The notes beneath the pieces were generated by a model. That model had not been told where the DNA came from, did not search any database, and saw nothing but the letters and a program-made list of their open reading frames with translations. Made by a program: the position numbers and the translations under genes. Below are positions 1 through 8,558 of a DNA stretch of 64,000 nt, piece by piece (the stretch's first letter is position 1; each line of letters opens with the position of its first letter). The stretch spans positions 91,082-155,081 of the forward strand of contig SVOQ01000001.1 in NCBI GenBank assembly GCA_015066345.1. The letters are read 5' to 3'. The DNA comes from Oscillospiraceae bacterium (GTDB taxonomy: Bacteria; Bacillota; Clostridia; Oscillospirales; Acutalibacteraceae).

Positions 1-841
1 AGAAAGTTTTGGTAGATATACGGTAGGGTCTGTTGAATCGACCTAATTCAAAAAGGTCATCTCCTACTGTAAGAGTATTGGGGCTTTCGCGACAGGTGAG
101 GGTTACGGTAAAATTATTATTTTGTAGTAAATTTTGCAGTTTGTCGTTTCTTATACCAAAGGGGTAAGCGGCTATAACGGGTTGAGAGCCGGTAAGACTT
201 AAAAATAATTTGTTGAATTGTTCAATGTCGGTACAAATCAAATTTTCGTATTCTTTGTCCGTTTCACCGTAAAGACGCCCCATACCACGGCGATTACTGA
301 GGGAATGCAGATTATATGAGTGATAGCCTATTTCCACAAGGGGTTCGTTGGTAAGAAGTTTTATGTCGTCTGCGTTGAGATATGCATAACGGTCGTCGGT
401 TTCACCGTTTTTAGTATATAGTTCTACAAGAGCACCTACGATGTTGATGTTGGCGGGGAAATTGTATTCCCGAAGAAGTGGCAGAACCTTTGTTAAAAAA
501 GAACGTTCACCGTCATCAAATGTTAGTACAATGGGATTTTCGGGCAGGGCTTCTCCGAATTTTACATATTTTGATAATTGAGAAAAGGACACGGGATTGA
601 TATTGTGCTTTTTCATATACTCAAAATCATTCCGTAACACCTCGGGAGTTATGGCGTAATCACCTAACACAGATGGATCAGAGCATACCTGATGATACAT
701 AACAACAGGAACCGTAACACTAACTTTGCCTGAAGCGGAAATATGGGGAATGGCAATGTTAAAAAGTGACCCTGAAAGTAAAAGAATACATAAGCAAACC
801 GAGATTATTATAATGTGTTTTCTCGAAAAAATTCTGAACAT
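1..841 (-). CDS. Polysaccharide deacetylase (CE4/NodB family), 3' end beyond window
   Basis: The frame is open from the ATG at 841 down to base 1, so about 280 codons are present and the C-terminus is missing. Residues 10-25 form one hydrophobic segment (IIIISVCLCILLL), so the protein is probably exported or membrane-anchored. NodB-fold motifs are visible: VVMYHQV near the start of the domain, LTFDDG (metal-binding Asp pair) and YHSYNLH, matching the H-S/T-x3-H metal site. CE4 enzymes remove N- or O-acetyl groups from peptidoglycan, chitin or xylan; the substrate cannot be told here. It is divergent from lexA with about 115 bp between the starts. The family call is firm and the role is inferred. 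Confidence 0.9.
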   Translation of the reverse strand, partial: MFRIFSRKHIIIISVCLCILLLSGSLFNIAIPHISASGKVSVTVPVVMYHQVCSDPSVLGDYAITPEVLRNDFEYMKKHNINPVSFSQLSKYVKFGEALPENPIVLTFDDGERSFLTKVLPLLREYNFPANINIVGALVELYTKNGETDDRYAYLNADDIKLLTNEPLVEIGYHSYNLHSLSNRRGMGRLYGETDKEYENLICTDIEQFNKLFLSLTGSQPVIAAYPFGIRNDKLQNLLQNNNFTVTLTCRESPNTLTVGDDLFELGRFNRPYRISTKTF

Positions 842-883
842 ATAATCACCAAAAACAGTTTATGAAAATTTTTTGGATTTTTT

Positions 884-924
884 GCAAACAAATGTTTGCT
901 TTTTGCGAAAAGATGTGTTATTAT
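884..924 (+). promoter_or_regulatory. lexA promoter with overlapping palindromic operator
   Basis: A perfect dyad, GCAAAC-AAAT-GTTTGC, lies at 884-899. It overlaps a -35 element TTGCTT (896-901), which is 17 bp from a -10 TATTAT (919-924). The core resembles the Firmicutes LexA box (CGAAC-N4-GTTCG) with A/T swaps. A related half-conserved site precedes recA (54997-55010). Autorepression of lexA is the simple reading; binding is inferred. Confidence 0.7.
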
Positions 925-956
925 ATAAACAGAAAATTTGTTCGAAGGGTGATTTT

Positions 957-1547
957 ATGGAACCTATTAACGAAACTCAAAAAAGAATTTATGAATTTCT
1001 TGTAGAGAGGTCCCAGGACGGCGTACCCCCCTCAGTAAGGGAAATCGGTGCTGCCGTAGGTCTTAAATCTACATCCTCGGTTCAGGCTAACCTTGACTCT
1101 CTTGAAAAAGCGGGTTACATTATGCGTGACCCCTTACTTAAAAGGTCAATACGTATTTTAGGTCAGGCGGAGAATATTACTCACGTACCCTTGCTCGGTA
1201 CGGTTACTGCGGGTATGCCCATTCTTGCGGTTGAGCAGATTGAGGGTTATATTCCTTATACCGGTAGGGTTTCCCGCGATAAACCGTTGTTTGCTCTTAA
1301 AGTCCGTGGCGAAAGTATGTTATGGGCGGGTATTCTTAACGGTGATATTGTTATTGCGGAAAAGACACCCTATGCCGCTAACGGCGAAATTGTTGTTGCT
1401 ATGCTTGAGGATGAAGCAACTGTTAAACGTTTTTACAAAGAGAACGGTCATTTCAGACTTCAACCCGAAAATGACGAGTTTGAACCCATTATTACCAATG
1501 AGGTTGTGATTCTCGGTAAGGTTGTAGCATTAATAAGATATTACTGA
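957..1547 (+). CDS. lexA: LexA, SOS-response transcriptional repressor
   Basis: The 196-residue protein has standard LexA length and order. An N-terminal winged helix (residues 1-65; recognition region VREIGAAVGLKSTSSVQANL) is followed by an S24-type self-cleavage domain. The cleavage bond is Ala85-Gly86 (GTVTAG), the nucleophile is Ser120 in GESM and the general base is Lys157 in ATVKRF. RecA bound to single-stranded DNA triggers self-cleavage and derepresses SOS genes. An in-frame ATG 28 codons upstream (873) lies before the promoter, so the ATG at 957, preceded by a GAAGGG ribosome site, is chosen. The gene stands alone, ends in a strong terminator and is probably autoregulated. Confidence 0.96.
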   Translation: MEPINETQKRIYEFLVERSQDGVPPSVREIGAAVGLKSTSSVQANLDSLEKAGYIMRDPLLKRSIRILGQAENITHVPLLGTVTAGMPILAVEQIEGYIPYTGRVSRDKPLFALKVRGESMLWAGILNGDIVIAEKTPYAANGEIVVAMLEDEATVKRFYKENGHFRLQPENDEFEPIITNEVVILGKVVALIRYY

Positions 1548-1557
1548 TTAAAAATGC

Positions 1558-1595
1558 AAAGGCATCTGTAACCGTCCGAGTTACAGATGCCTTTT
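1558..1595 (+). terminator. Intrinsic terminator of lexA
   Basis: A 15-bp perfect stem, AAAGGCATCTGTAAC/GTTACAGATGCCTTT, has a 7-nt loop. The descending arm ends in TTTT. Confidence 0.9.
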
Positions 1596-1699
1596 CTCTA
1601 TATACTGATTATACCACATATTTATTAATAAAACAAGACTTGCATATAACTTAACATTGTAGTAAAATTCAATTTACTATGATAAAAGGGGGAAGTTGC

Positions 1700-3802
1700 T
1701 TGTTCGCAAAGGATATGCCTCTCGAAGAACGAAAGTTTTTTGAAGTACGTGATTTTTTAGATAGTGAGATAATCCGTCTGGGTGAGCTTATTAAAGAATA
1801 CCGTGCAAGTATCAAGGAACAGGGCGAGGACTTTAATCGTGATAATCCTAACGGCGGTATGTATTCCAAAATGGAACTTACCGAGATACATTACGATATG
1901 GAGAAAAAGATGATTTACGCTCAGGAAGCAGCTTATGATATCGACTTTTTCAAAAAATTGCGTAATTCACCGTATTTTGCTAAGGTGGTTTTCAAGCCCG
2001 TTTTAACGGGAAAGGAAAAGGAAGTATATATTGGTCTTCGTACTTTACAGGACCCCGATACATTTGAAATGTTTGTGTGTGACTGGCGTGCACCCATATC
2101 CGCCCTTTTTTATGATGATTTTGAGGGTAGAGCCTTTTTTGATGCACCCAGGGGTAGAATGGATTGCGATTTGCTTTTAAAACGTCAGTTTAAATTCGGC
2201 GATGGCAAACTTCTCTATTATGTTGATAGTGATATTAAAATCGACGATGATATTCTTTGCGATGTGTTGTCGAGTTCGTCGGGTGAGCATCTTAAGGTTA
2301 TTGTAAACAGTATTCAACGCGAACAAAACAAAGTAATACGTTACTCCGACGGTGAGAATCTTTTAGTTACGGGTCCTGCGGGAAGTGGTAAAACCTCCGT
2401 AGGTTTCCACAGACTCGCGTATCTTCTTTACAGAAACCGTACCGAACTTTCCTCCGCTGAAATTATAATGTTTTCCAATAACGATATTTTTTCAAGTTAC
2501 GTTGCGGACATTATACCCGAACTTGGTGAAATGCCCATAAATTACGCATCATTTTATTCTGTGTTTGCGGCGGAAATTCCTACGGTTAATACAGGGGACT
2601 ATTATTCTCTCGCGGATGCAGTTATAAATGGTGACACAAGCCGACTTGAATGTGCTCGTTTGAAAATGGGTGAAGATTTTATTAGTTTCCTTGAAAGTTC
2701 TGCGGATACGGTAGAACCCGAATTCAGGGATATAAAAATTTATAACCGTGTTATTTTCTCAAAAGAGCAACTTCTTGAAAGATACCGTTTCGATAGCGAA
2801 AACACTCAGAAATCAAGGGGTGAACGTCTTGCGTCCTATGTACGGGGTGTAATTGATGAGTATTTCATTAAGAATCGTGATGAATTGTACGCTATTATTG
2901 ACGAGGAAACCTCAATTGATGAGGATACCGCTAAACTTCTTAAAAAGAACCGTCGAGAGGTCAAATCAAGTGCCGTTGAAATGATTAAAAACGCAACGGT
3001 TACCGACCCCGTTAATGTTTATTGCCGACTTGTTTCGGAATACGCAAAACAAAAGGGTAACCCCCAACTTCTTAATTCACTCGATTCTCTCAGAAAAGGT
3101 TTTGTTGAATTCGAGGATGCACTCGGCATTGTTTATTTAAAAACAGTGTTGGGTACTTGTGCGGTGATTCCCGGTGTTAAGCATATTCTCATCGACGAGG
3201 CTCAGGATTTATCCGTAATTCAACACCGTATAATTCAAAAAATGTTCCCCCGTGCAAAGGTGACACTTCTTGCGGATACTAATCAGGCAATTATACCCGA
3301 CCTTAACACCTGTGATTCCGAAAAACTTGCATCTATTTATGGTGCAAAAACCCTGAATCTTAATAAAAGTTACCGTTCAACTAAGCAGATAAACTCCTTT
3401 GCACTTAATCTTTTACCCGAAAATGCACGTTATGAAATTTTTGAACGTGACGGGGAAGAAGTGAACATTATCAATGGTTCGGAAAATGAACTTGTAGATT
3501 TTGCATTAAAGGTTTGTGAGAATAGTAAAACTACGGCTATTATTACAAGAACTGCCGATAATGCCCGTGAAGTTTATAAACTTCTCAAAAAAGAGATTCC
3601 CTCAATAAGACTTTGCGACAATAAATCCTGTGAAATGGGTAATGCTCCCGTGGTAATGCCCTTGGCACTTACAAAGGGTCTTGAGTTTGACAGCGTAATT
3701 ATTGCCGATAAAGACGGCGTTTTTACAAATGAAGATAATAAAAAATATCTTTATCTTGCATCAACCCGAGCGCTGCATAAATTGAATATTTTTTCGTATT
3801 AA
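1700..3802 (+). CDS. helD: HelD-like superfamily 1 helicase (RNA polymerase recycling family)
   Basis: UvrD/Rep-type ATPase of about 700 residues with the HelD layout: an acidic/coiled N-terminal arm (about 1-100), Walker A GPAGSGKTS near residue 224, a long insertion, Walker B DEAQD near 498, then LNKSYRST and a C-terminal LTKGLEFDSVII motif. HelD proteins bind RNA polymerase and use ATP to release stalled enzyme from DNA or RNA. I chose the TTG at 1700 because AAAGGGGGAAG sits 7 nt upstream. An ATG at 1679 in the same frame lies upstream of that ribosome site. The gene is monocistronic, followed by a terminator at 3815-3865. The family is clear; the exact partner is inferred from homologues. 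Confidence 0.88.
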   Translation: MFAKDMPLEERKFFEVRDFLDSEIIRLGELIKEYRASIKEQGEDFNRDNPNGGMYSKMELTEIHYDMEKKMIYAQEAAYDIDFFKKLRNSPYFAKVVFKPVLTGKEKEVYIGLRTLQDPDTFEMFVCDWRAPISALFYDDFEGRAFFDAPRGRMDCDLLLKRQFKFGDGKLLYYVDSDIKIDDDILCDVLSSSSGEHLKVIVNSIQREQNKVIRYSDGENLLVTGPAGSGKTSVGFHRLAYLLYRNRTELSSAEIIMFSNNDIFSSYVADIIPELGEMPINYASFYSVFAAEIPTVNTGDYYSLADAVINGDTSRLECARLKMGEDFISFLESSADTVEPEFRDIKIYNRVIFSKEQLLERYRFDSENTQKSRGERLASYVRGVIDEYFIKNRDELYAIIDEETSIDEDTAKLLKKNRREVKSSAVEMIKNATVTDPVNVYCRLVSEYAKQKGNPQLLNSLDSLRKGFVEFEDALGIVYLKTVLGTCAVIPGVKHILIDEAQDLSVIQHRIIQKMFPRAKVTLLADTNQAIIPDLNTCDSEKLASIYGAKTLNLNKSYRSTKQINSFALNLLPENARYEIFERDGEEVNIINGSENELVDFALKVCENSKTTAIITRTADNAREVYKLLKKEIPSIRLCDNKSCEMGNAPVVMPLALTKGLEFDSVIIADKDGVFTNEDNKKYLYLASTRALHKLNIFSY

Positions 3803-3814
3803 AAAATCGAAATT

Positions 3815-3865
3815 TGATAATGTATGTATTCTGTTATGTTATATACATTATCAGGTTTCTTTTTT
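3815..3865 (+). terminator. Terminator after helD
   Basis: GATAATGTAT (3816-3825) pairs with ATACATTATC (3843-3852). GGTTTCTTTTTT follows. Confidence 0.75.
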
Positions 3866-3904
3866 ATTATTGATAAATCAACCCTGTTGTGTTAGAATAA
3901 AAAA

Positions 3905-4073
3905 GCCAAACAAAACTAAATAAGTAAGCGTAGGTTAGCATTTTTCTTTTTCGGGAAAGTGTATAACTTTATTTTTGCTGTGCAAATTATCAATACGGAA
4001 TTGGTAAAAACATAAATTCCCACAAAGATAATTTGTATGGCTTGGTCCTGCGTTTGCTTTGGTTTTGTTTGGC
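3905..4073. repeat. 12-bp inverted repeat enclosing the methylase upstream region
   Basis: GCCAAACAAAAC at 3905-3916 is perfectly complementary to GTTTTGTTTGGC at 4062-4073, enclosing 145 bp of AT-rich sequence with no convincing ORF. It could fold as one long-range stem of a leader RNA or mark the edges of an inserted piece. No reverse transcriptase lies nearby, so I do not call it a retron. Confidence 0.55.
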
Positions 4074-4128
4074 GACAATCGGGGGTTTGTGCTTTTCGGT
4101 GCGATGACTTCGGTTGTCGCACTTTTTT
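4072..4128 (+). promoter_or_regulatory. Attenuator-like leader hairpin pair before the methyltransferase
   Basis: A terminator-grade hairpin, GTGCGATGAC-TTCG-GTTGTCGCAC (4099-4122), has a UUCG tetraloop and two G-U pairs, and is followed by TTTTTT (4123-4128). It lies only 17 bp before the methyltransferase start. Its 3' arm can pair instead with GCGACAA at 4072-4078 (partner TTGTCGC, 4114-4120), so two mutually exclusive folds are possible. Regulation by attenuation is inferred. Confidence 0.6.
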
Positions 4129-4145
4129 ATTTGTGGGTGATGTAT

Positions 4146-5255
4146 ATGGCTAACACAAAACTTTCCGAAGCAAAAAATGCGAAAAATGACGAGTTTTACA
4201 CTCAGTACGAAGATATACAGCGTGAAGTGAATGCATATCTTGAATATAACCCCGACGTGTTCAGGGGTAAAACCGTGCTTCTGCCTTGTGACGACCCCGA
4301 GTGGTCGAATTTCACAAGATTTTTTGCACAGAATTTTGAAAACTTTGGTTTAAAGAAGCTTATAAGCACAAGTTTTGCTTACGAAAGCAAAAATTACAAG
4401 GGGGAATATCAGCTTTCCTTATTTGAGGAAGAAGCTCCTCAGTTTAACATAGACAAGACAAAAACACACGGCAAGATTTTTACGCTGACAAGGGATAACA
4501 ACGACTCGGGTGTGATAGACATTGATGACCTTGAATGGCAATATTTGGAAGGTGACGGTGATTTCAGAAGCGATGAGGTTAAAGAACTGCGTGACGAGGC
4601 TGATATTATAATCACAAATCCGCCGTTTTCTCTGTTCCGTGAGTTCGTCGCTTGGATAGTTGAGGCTGACAAGAGTTTTTTGATAATTGGTAATCAAAAT
4701 GCAGTTACATATAAAGAGGTGTTTCCGTTGATAAAAGAAAATAAGGTTTGGCTCGGCAACCGTTTTAATCAGCGTATCAACGGAAAAAATATGACCTTTG
4801 GCGTACCTGACAACTATCCAATGACAGGCACCGAAACCGAATACGGCGAGGACGGAAAAAAATATATATCTGTTGCAGGGACAGGTTGGTTTACCAATAT
4901 TGATCACGGCAGACGACACCAACCATTAAGTCTAATGACAATGGCTGATAATCTTAAATTCAGCAAACACAAAGAGGTTAAAGAACAGGGTTACCCCCAA
5001 TATGATAATTATAAAGCGCTTGAAATTCCATTTACAGATGCCATACCCTGCGATTATGACGGAGTAATGGGTGTTCCAATTTCTTTTTTGCCGAAATATT
5101 GTCCTGAACAATTTGAAATTTTAGGAGCGACCGAAAGTGAGGGCAAAGGTTTTTCAGGTGATCTATGGATTGAAAGTAGCGGTGTTTCGCAACCTCTTGT
5201 CAACGGTGAGAGGGCAAATAAAAGAATTTTCATACGAAAGAGGGTACAAAAATGA
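4146..5255 (+). CDS. EcoRI-family adenine-specific DNA methyltransferase
   Basis: A 369-residue protein matching the M.EcoRI-type N6-adenine methyltransferase family. It has an N-terminal [19 protein letters not shown] block, a likely SAM-binding stretch [13 protein letters not shown] (about residues 41-53), and the catalytic NPPF tetrapeptide at about 158-161. It would methylate adenine in a specific site; the site is unknown. Two close ATGs exist (4140 and 4146). The second is placed best behind GGGTGA (4133-4138). Its last 4 bases overlap the next gene (ATGA), so the two are translationally coupled. It probably acts as the self-protection half of a restriction-type module. Confidence 0.88.
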   Translation: MANTKLSEAKNAKNDEFYTQYEDIQREVNAYLEYNPDVFRGKTVLLPCDDPEWSNFTRFFAQNFENFGLKKLISTSFAYESKNYKGEYQLSLFEEEAPQFNIDKTKTHGKIFTLTRDNNDSGVIDIDDLEWQYLEGDGDFRSDEVKELRDEADIIITNPPFSLFREFVAWIVEADKSFLIIGNQNAVTYKEVFPLIKENKVWLGNRFNQRINGKNMTFGVPDNYPMTGTETEYGEDGKKYISVAGTGWFTNIDHGRRHQPLSLMTMADNLKFSKHKEVKEQGYPQYDNYKALEIPFTDAIPCDYDGVMGVPISFLPKYCPEQFEILGATESEGKGFSGDLWIESSGVSQPLVNGERANKRIFIRKRVQK

Positions 5256-6415
5256 TTACCACACTAAAAACTGACATAAGCGTCGCCGATATCTGCAAAG
5301 GTTTTGTGTATAACGAGTATGAGGGTAAAGGCCTTTTCGGACTTTCGGGCAAATTGACAATACAACCCGAGTATCAGCGTAATTATATTTACGCTGATGG
5401 TAAACGCGACGTTGCGGTTATCGACTCAATTTTGAAAGGTTACCCTTTGGGGCTTATTTATTTCACGAAAGTTGCCGAGGACAAGTATGAGGTTCTTGAC
5501 GGTCAACAGCGGATAACGAGCTTCGGGCGTTACGTTACAGGCAAGTTTGCAATTAAGGACTCAAACGGTATACCGCGATATTTTTCGGGTCTTGCCACCG
5601 ACCTTCAAGATAAGATAATGCAAACGAAACTGACAATATATATTTGCGAGGGAACGGAAAGTGAGATAAAAGAATGGTTTAAGACCATAAACATCGCAGG
5701 TGTGCCTCTTAACGAGCAAGAGTTATCGAACGCAATTCATTCAGGACCCTTTGTAACAAAGGCAAAAGAAGAATTTTCAAACAGTCAAAACGCCAATATC
5801 CAAAAGTGGAGCACCTATGTTTCGGGTAACGTTATCCGTCAGGATTATTTGAGGATTGCACTTGAATGGGTGAGCAAGGGGCGCGTTGATGAATATATGA
5901 GCCGGCATCGTTATGACGATAACATCACCGAGTTAAAGACATATTTTACAAGTGTTATAGATTGGGTTTCAAGTGTTTTTATTGACATTGAAAGCGAAAT
6001 GAAAGGTCTGGCGTGGGGTGAGTTTTACGAGAGTTATCACCATAAAGCCTATGTACCCGACGAGGTTTCAGATAAACTGCACGAATTATACGCCGATTTT
6101 TACGTTAAGGACAAAAAGGGCATTTATGAGTATATTCTCGGTGGTTGTACCGATAACAAGCTCTTAAATATACGAATATTTGACGAGCCGACTAAAAAGA
6201 CGGTTTACACAAGGCAAACTAACGTAGCAAAGAGCAAAAACATCTCAAACTGTCCTCTGTGTGCTATGGGTAACGATAACAATAAAAACCGCGTTTGGAA
6301 AATCACCGAAATGGATGCCGACCACGTAACCGCATGGAGCAAGGGTGGTGCTACGGAGATACATAATTGTCAGATGTTATGTAAAGTCCATAACAGAGCT
6401 AAAGGGAATAGATAA
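5252..6415 (+). CDS. DUF262 (GmrS/ParB-like) protein fused to HNH endonuclease
   Basis: A 387-residue protein with two parts. The N-terminal DUF262 domain carries [22 protein letters not shown] and the signature [13 protein letters not shown] (about residues 82-94), typical of the nucleotide-sensing domain of GmrS/SspE-like defence nucleases. The C-terminal HNH domain starts near residue 334 with a zinc-type CPLC, then [19 protein letters not shown] and [10 protein letters not shown]. Translation is coupled to the adenine methyltransferase, so it is the probable restriction nuclease of the pair. Whether it cuts unmethylated or modified DNA is not visible. A short U-poor hairpin (6425-6440) follows the stop. 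Confidence 0.85.
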   Translation: MITTLKTDISVADICKGFVYNEYEGKGLFGLSGKLTIQPEYQRNYIYADGKRDVAVIDSILKGYPLGLIYFTKVAEDKYEVLDGQQRITSFGRYVTGKFAIKDSNGIPRYFSGLATDLQDKIMQTKLTIYICEGTESEIKEWFKTINIAGVPLNEQELSNAIHSGPFVTKAKEEFSNSQNANIQKWSTYVSGNVIRQDYLRIALEWVSKGRVDEYMSRHRYDDNITELKTYFTSVIDWVSSVFIDIESEMKGLAWGEFYESYHHKAYVPDEVSDKLHELYADFYVKDKKGIYEYILGGCTDNKLLNIRIFDEPTKKTVYTRQTNVAKSKNISNCPLCAMGNDNNKNRVWKITEMDADHVTAWSKGGATEIHNCQMLCKVHNRAKGNR

Positions 6416-6468
6416 AAAACAAAACTCTCCTTTTGGAGAGCCTGAGAATCAAATATCGCATTGTAATA

Positions 6469-6497
6469 TTGACAATTAAATTTGAGTATGTTAGAAT
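6469..6497 (+). promoter_or_regulatory. Near-consensus sigma-A promoter
   Basis: TTGACA (6469-6474), a 17-bp spacer and TAGAAT (6492-6497). The predicted start near 6504 leads directly into two hairpins and no ORF. Confidence 0.8.
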
Positions 6498-6503
6498 ACA
6501 GAC

Positions 6504-6592
6504 GACAGAAGGATAGTAATTAACCGATTACTCCTTCGTAAGTGTGATTAGAAAACTAACCGCAAGTGCAAGGAGCGGTTAGTTTTCTCTTT
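6504..6592 (+). ncRNA. Candidate small RNA of about 89 nt downstream of the methylase/HNH pair
   Basis: Bounded by a near-consensus promoter and an intrinsic terminator. Stem 1 pairs GAAGG-AT-AGTAA with TTACT-CCTTC (6509-6538) around loop TTAACCGA. The terminator stem AGAAAACTAACCGC/GCGGTTAGTTTTCT (6550-6563/6575-6588) is 14 bp, perfect and followed by CTTTTATT. No ORF fits. The 3' arm of stem 1 is complementary (12 of 13) to bases 6801-6813, spanning the stop of a small ORF. I do not recognise it as a known RNA family; 6S, SRP and tmRNA do not fit in size or motifs. Confidence 0.6.
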
Positions 6593-6678
6593 TATTGAAT
6601 AAAATTCAATAAAACCACTATGAAAAACGAATTGATTTCTGCAAGGTCCGTTAAAAAGAACATTGCCTGAAACAATTG

Positions 6679-6810
6679 ATGCTTCAAGTGAAAAACGAGA
6701 TGCCAAAAGAGTTTTTGAAAAACATAGGCACCGACTCCTTCCTTCGGAGATACCGATATGTAGAAAGGAGTGTCGAGAAAAAACTCCTTTCCGAAAACAG
6801 GAAGGAGTAA
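6679..6810 (+). CDS. Possible 43-residue small protein (unrecognised)
   Basis: The ATG at 6679 opens 43 codons ending in TAA at 6808. The product is basic, beginning MLQVKNEMPKEFLKNIG and continuing through RRYRYVERSVEKK. A separate 16-codon ORF (6620-6670) precedes it. No good ribosome site precedes it. The DNA is rich in self-complementary CTCC/GGAG blocks, so it may be a structured RNA or a decayed mobile-element piece rather than a gene. The remainder of 6593-6897 shows nothing else I can support. Confidence 0.2.
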   Translation: MLQVKNEMPKEFLKNIGTDSFLRRYRYVERSVEKKLLSENRKE

Positions 6811-6897
6811 CCGCTGGGTATTATTACCATCCGACTGCCGAATGTAATTGTACTATAATCTTTTTACAAAATCAACATATTTTCATTCAAAGATAAA

Positions 6898-6937
6898 CCC
6901 GAGATTACTTTTTGATGTAATCTCGGGATTGTTTTTT
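6898..6937. terminator. Bidirectional terminator
   Basis: CCCGAGATTAC/GTAATCTCGGG stem (6898-6908/6917-6927) with GTTTTTT on the plus strand. It also ends the minus-strand DUF4091 gene whose stop lies at 6936. Confidence 0.8.
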
Positions 6938-8555
6938 ATTTAGATATTTCTTCGTTGATTCTTTTTCTTAAATTAAGAAGCCAACTTTGTTCGTGGGGAT
7001 AGGTTCTGAATGTAAGGGGAATATCCAAATCCCTCTCCAAAAGACTCAGGACATATTCTCTTGAAGTGCGACTTTCAAGAAGTTTAAGGGCTCTTAAATC
7101 CTGAAAAGCATCCGCAAAAACAAGATGTCTTAAGGAGTTAAGGGGAGTACCGTCCTTACCGGGATATACTACAAAGGAGTCGCCCGAGGGGAAACTACCA
7201 CCCGCGTCAGTAACCTTGTACGGGTCAATGGCTTGTTTTGAATACTGGGTGTACCAGAAATTATGACCCCATTGCAAAAAGCCCTTGGCATCATATTTAT
7301 AAAGAAGTACACCGATGATTCTGTTTCTGACGGAGGGCTGAGCGAACATTCTGTTGGGAAGGTAATTGTGAACGTGTGTACAACAATAATACGTCCAGAA
7401 ATTCTTAACCTCCGCTTTGAAAATATCCGCCTCGTCTTCACCACAAACGGGAGTTTTGATGAGCCCGTTTGTGTAATAACGAATATCCGAAAGAGCATCA
7501 AGTGAATTGAAATCGCTGAAATATTTTTTTACAATATCCGCAGCCTTTGTATATTGTTCGATTTGTTTTTCATTGGGCTCGTCGGAAACGTGAACCCAAC
7601 AACGGTCTTTTATCCCTAAGTTTTCGGTCTCTGTGCGTAAAGCAACCGAGAATTGAGCAAGAAAATGAGTATATTCTTCGCCACTTGCCTCAGTTTCCCA
7701 ACCAAAAATGCGTTTTTCTTCGCCGTCAACCTCAGCAACAATTTTTGGTGCGTGTTCTGCACCCCATTGTGTAAAGAAATGGGATATTTCAAAAGCAGCT
7801 ATACCGTTTCTGAGAGAAATGTCCACATACTTTCTGAAATTTGTGAAATCAAAGAAGTAATTATCTCCCTGTTTTTTTACCCCTACAAGCTGGAATGTTG
7901 GTCTTTCACCGCCGACCTCAGTATCTAAGGGGGGTGTGAACACGGGAGTTAAAAGCATATTAACCCCACGTTCCCTTGCGTTTTTAATGAAACGCTCAAC
8001 TATTTTCCAATATTCGTCAGAGAAAGGTTCAACATTGTAATATGTGCAAAGACAGTCGTTGTGGAACCAGTTTGTAAAAAGTATTTCCTGTTCGGGTAGT
8101 TCAGCGTCAATAATATCGAGTTCAAATTCTTTTTCTTCGGCAACACCACCTGCGTTAAGGGTGATGTTGATTTTTTGCTTACCTGTAACCGCCTTTGAGG
8201 GCTTGTACTCAAACCAAAGGGATGTCCATTCACCGTTGTTGAGTGAAACTGCACCGTCAACGGGCATAAGTAAATCGGGGAATTCTTTTATATCTTGTGA
8301 ATAATGGAAATTATCCAAATTCTCATATTTAGTTGTAGCTCCGGGGATATTTTTCACTTCATAAACCGTGATATCCTCCGCTATGGGTGAGGAAAACTTA
8401 ATATTTAATACAGTTTGATTTTCGTCTTCGGGTAAAATCGCTAACTGAAATGAAAAGTTTTCATTTTTAAGAGATGAAAAGGATGTGAATTCAGTTGCGT
8501 TAGGCTCTTTATCTTTGAAAACTTTATTAAGGGATGAGAGTAAAATTGTTTTCAT
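6936..8555 (-). CDS. DUF4091 / GH123-like glycoside hydrolase
   Basis: A 539-residue cytoplasmic protein with no signal peptide. It has an N-terminal beta-sandwich-like region (about 1-150), a TIM-barrel-like centre, and the Asp-Glu pair in HVSDEP (about 322-327) that fits the GH123 substrate-assisted mechanism. The DUF4091 C-terminal hallmarks KGFLQWGHNFW, GDSFVVYPGKDG and LRHLVFADAFQDLRALKLLE are present. GH123 enzymes release N-acetylgalactosamine; that substrate is inference here. It lies 3 bp downstream of an MFS transporter gene in the same operon, so uptake of a small glycan and internal hydrolysis is likely. The start follows AAAGAGGA. Confidence 0.82.
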   Translation of the reverse strand: MKTILLSSLNKVFKDKEPNATEFTSFSSLKNENFSFQLAILPEDENQTVLNIKFSSPIAEDITVYEVKNIPGATTKYENLDNFHYSQDIKEFPDLLMPVDGAVSLNNGEWTSLWFEYKPSKAVTGKQKINITLNAGGVAEEKEFELDIIDAELPEQEILFTNWFHNDCLCTYYNVEPFSDEYWKIVERFIKNARERGVNMLLTPVFTPPLDTEVGGERPTFQLVGVKKQGDNYFFDFTNFRKYVDISLRNGIAAFEISHFFTQWGAEHAPKIVAEVDGEEKRIFGWETEASGEEYTHFLAQFSVALRTETENLGIKDRCWVHVSDEPNEKQIEQYTKAADIVKKYFSDFNSLDALSDIRYYTNGLIKTPVCGEDEADIFKAEVKNFWTYYCCTHVHNYLPNRMFAQPSVRNRIIGVLLYKYDAKGFLQWGHNFWYTQYSKQAIDPYKVTDAGGSFPSGDSFVVYPGKDGTPLNSLRHLVFADAFQDLRALKLLESRTSREYVLSLLERDLDIPLTFRTYPHEQSWLLNLRKRINEEISK

Positions 8556-8558
8556 ACA

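Noticed and set aside
3905..4073. Retron-like non-coding RNA suggested by the 12-bp inverted repeat
   Set aside because: No reverse transcriptase gene lies within the window near this site, so the repeat is reported only as a leader feature.
4419..4922. Minus-strand ORF of 167 codons inside the methyltransferase gene
   Set aside because: It is the antisense shadow of a well-supported gene, has no ribosome site and no recognisable motif.
6663..6896. Plus-strand ORF of 77 codons starting at 6663
   Set aside because: It lacks a ribosome site, and its frame crosses the repeat-like CTCC/GGAG blocks. The overlapping 43-codon frame is no better than weak, so neither is called with confidence.
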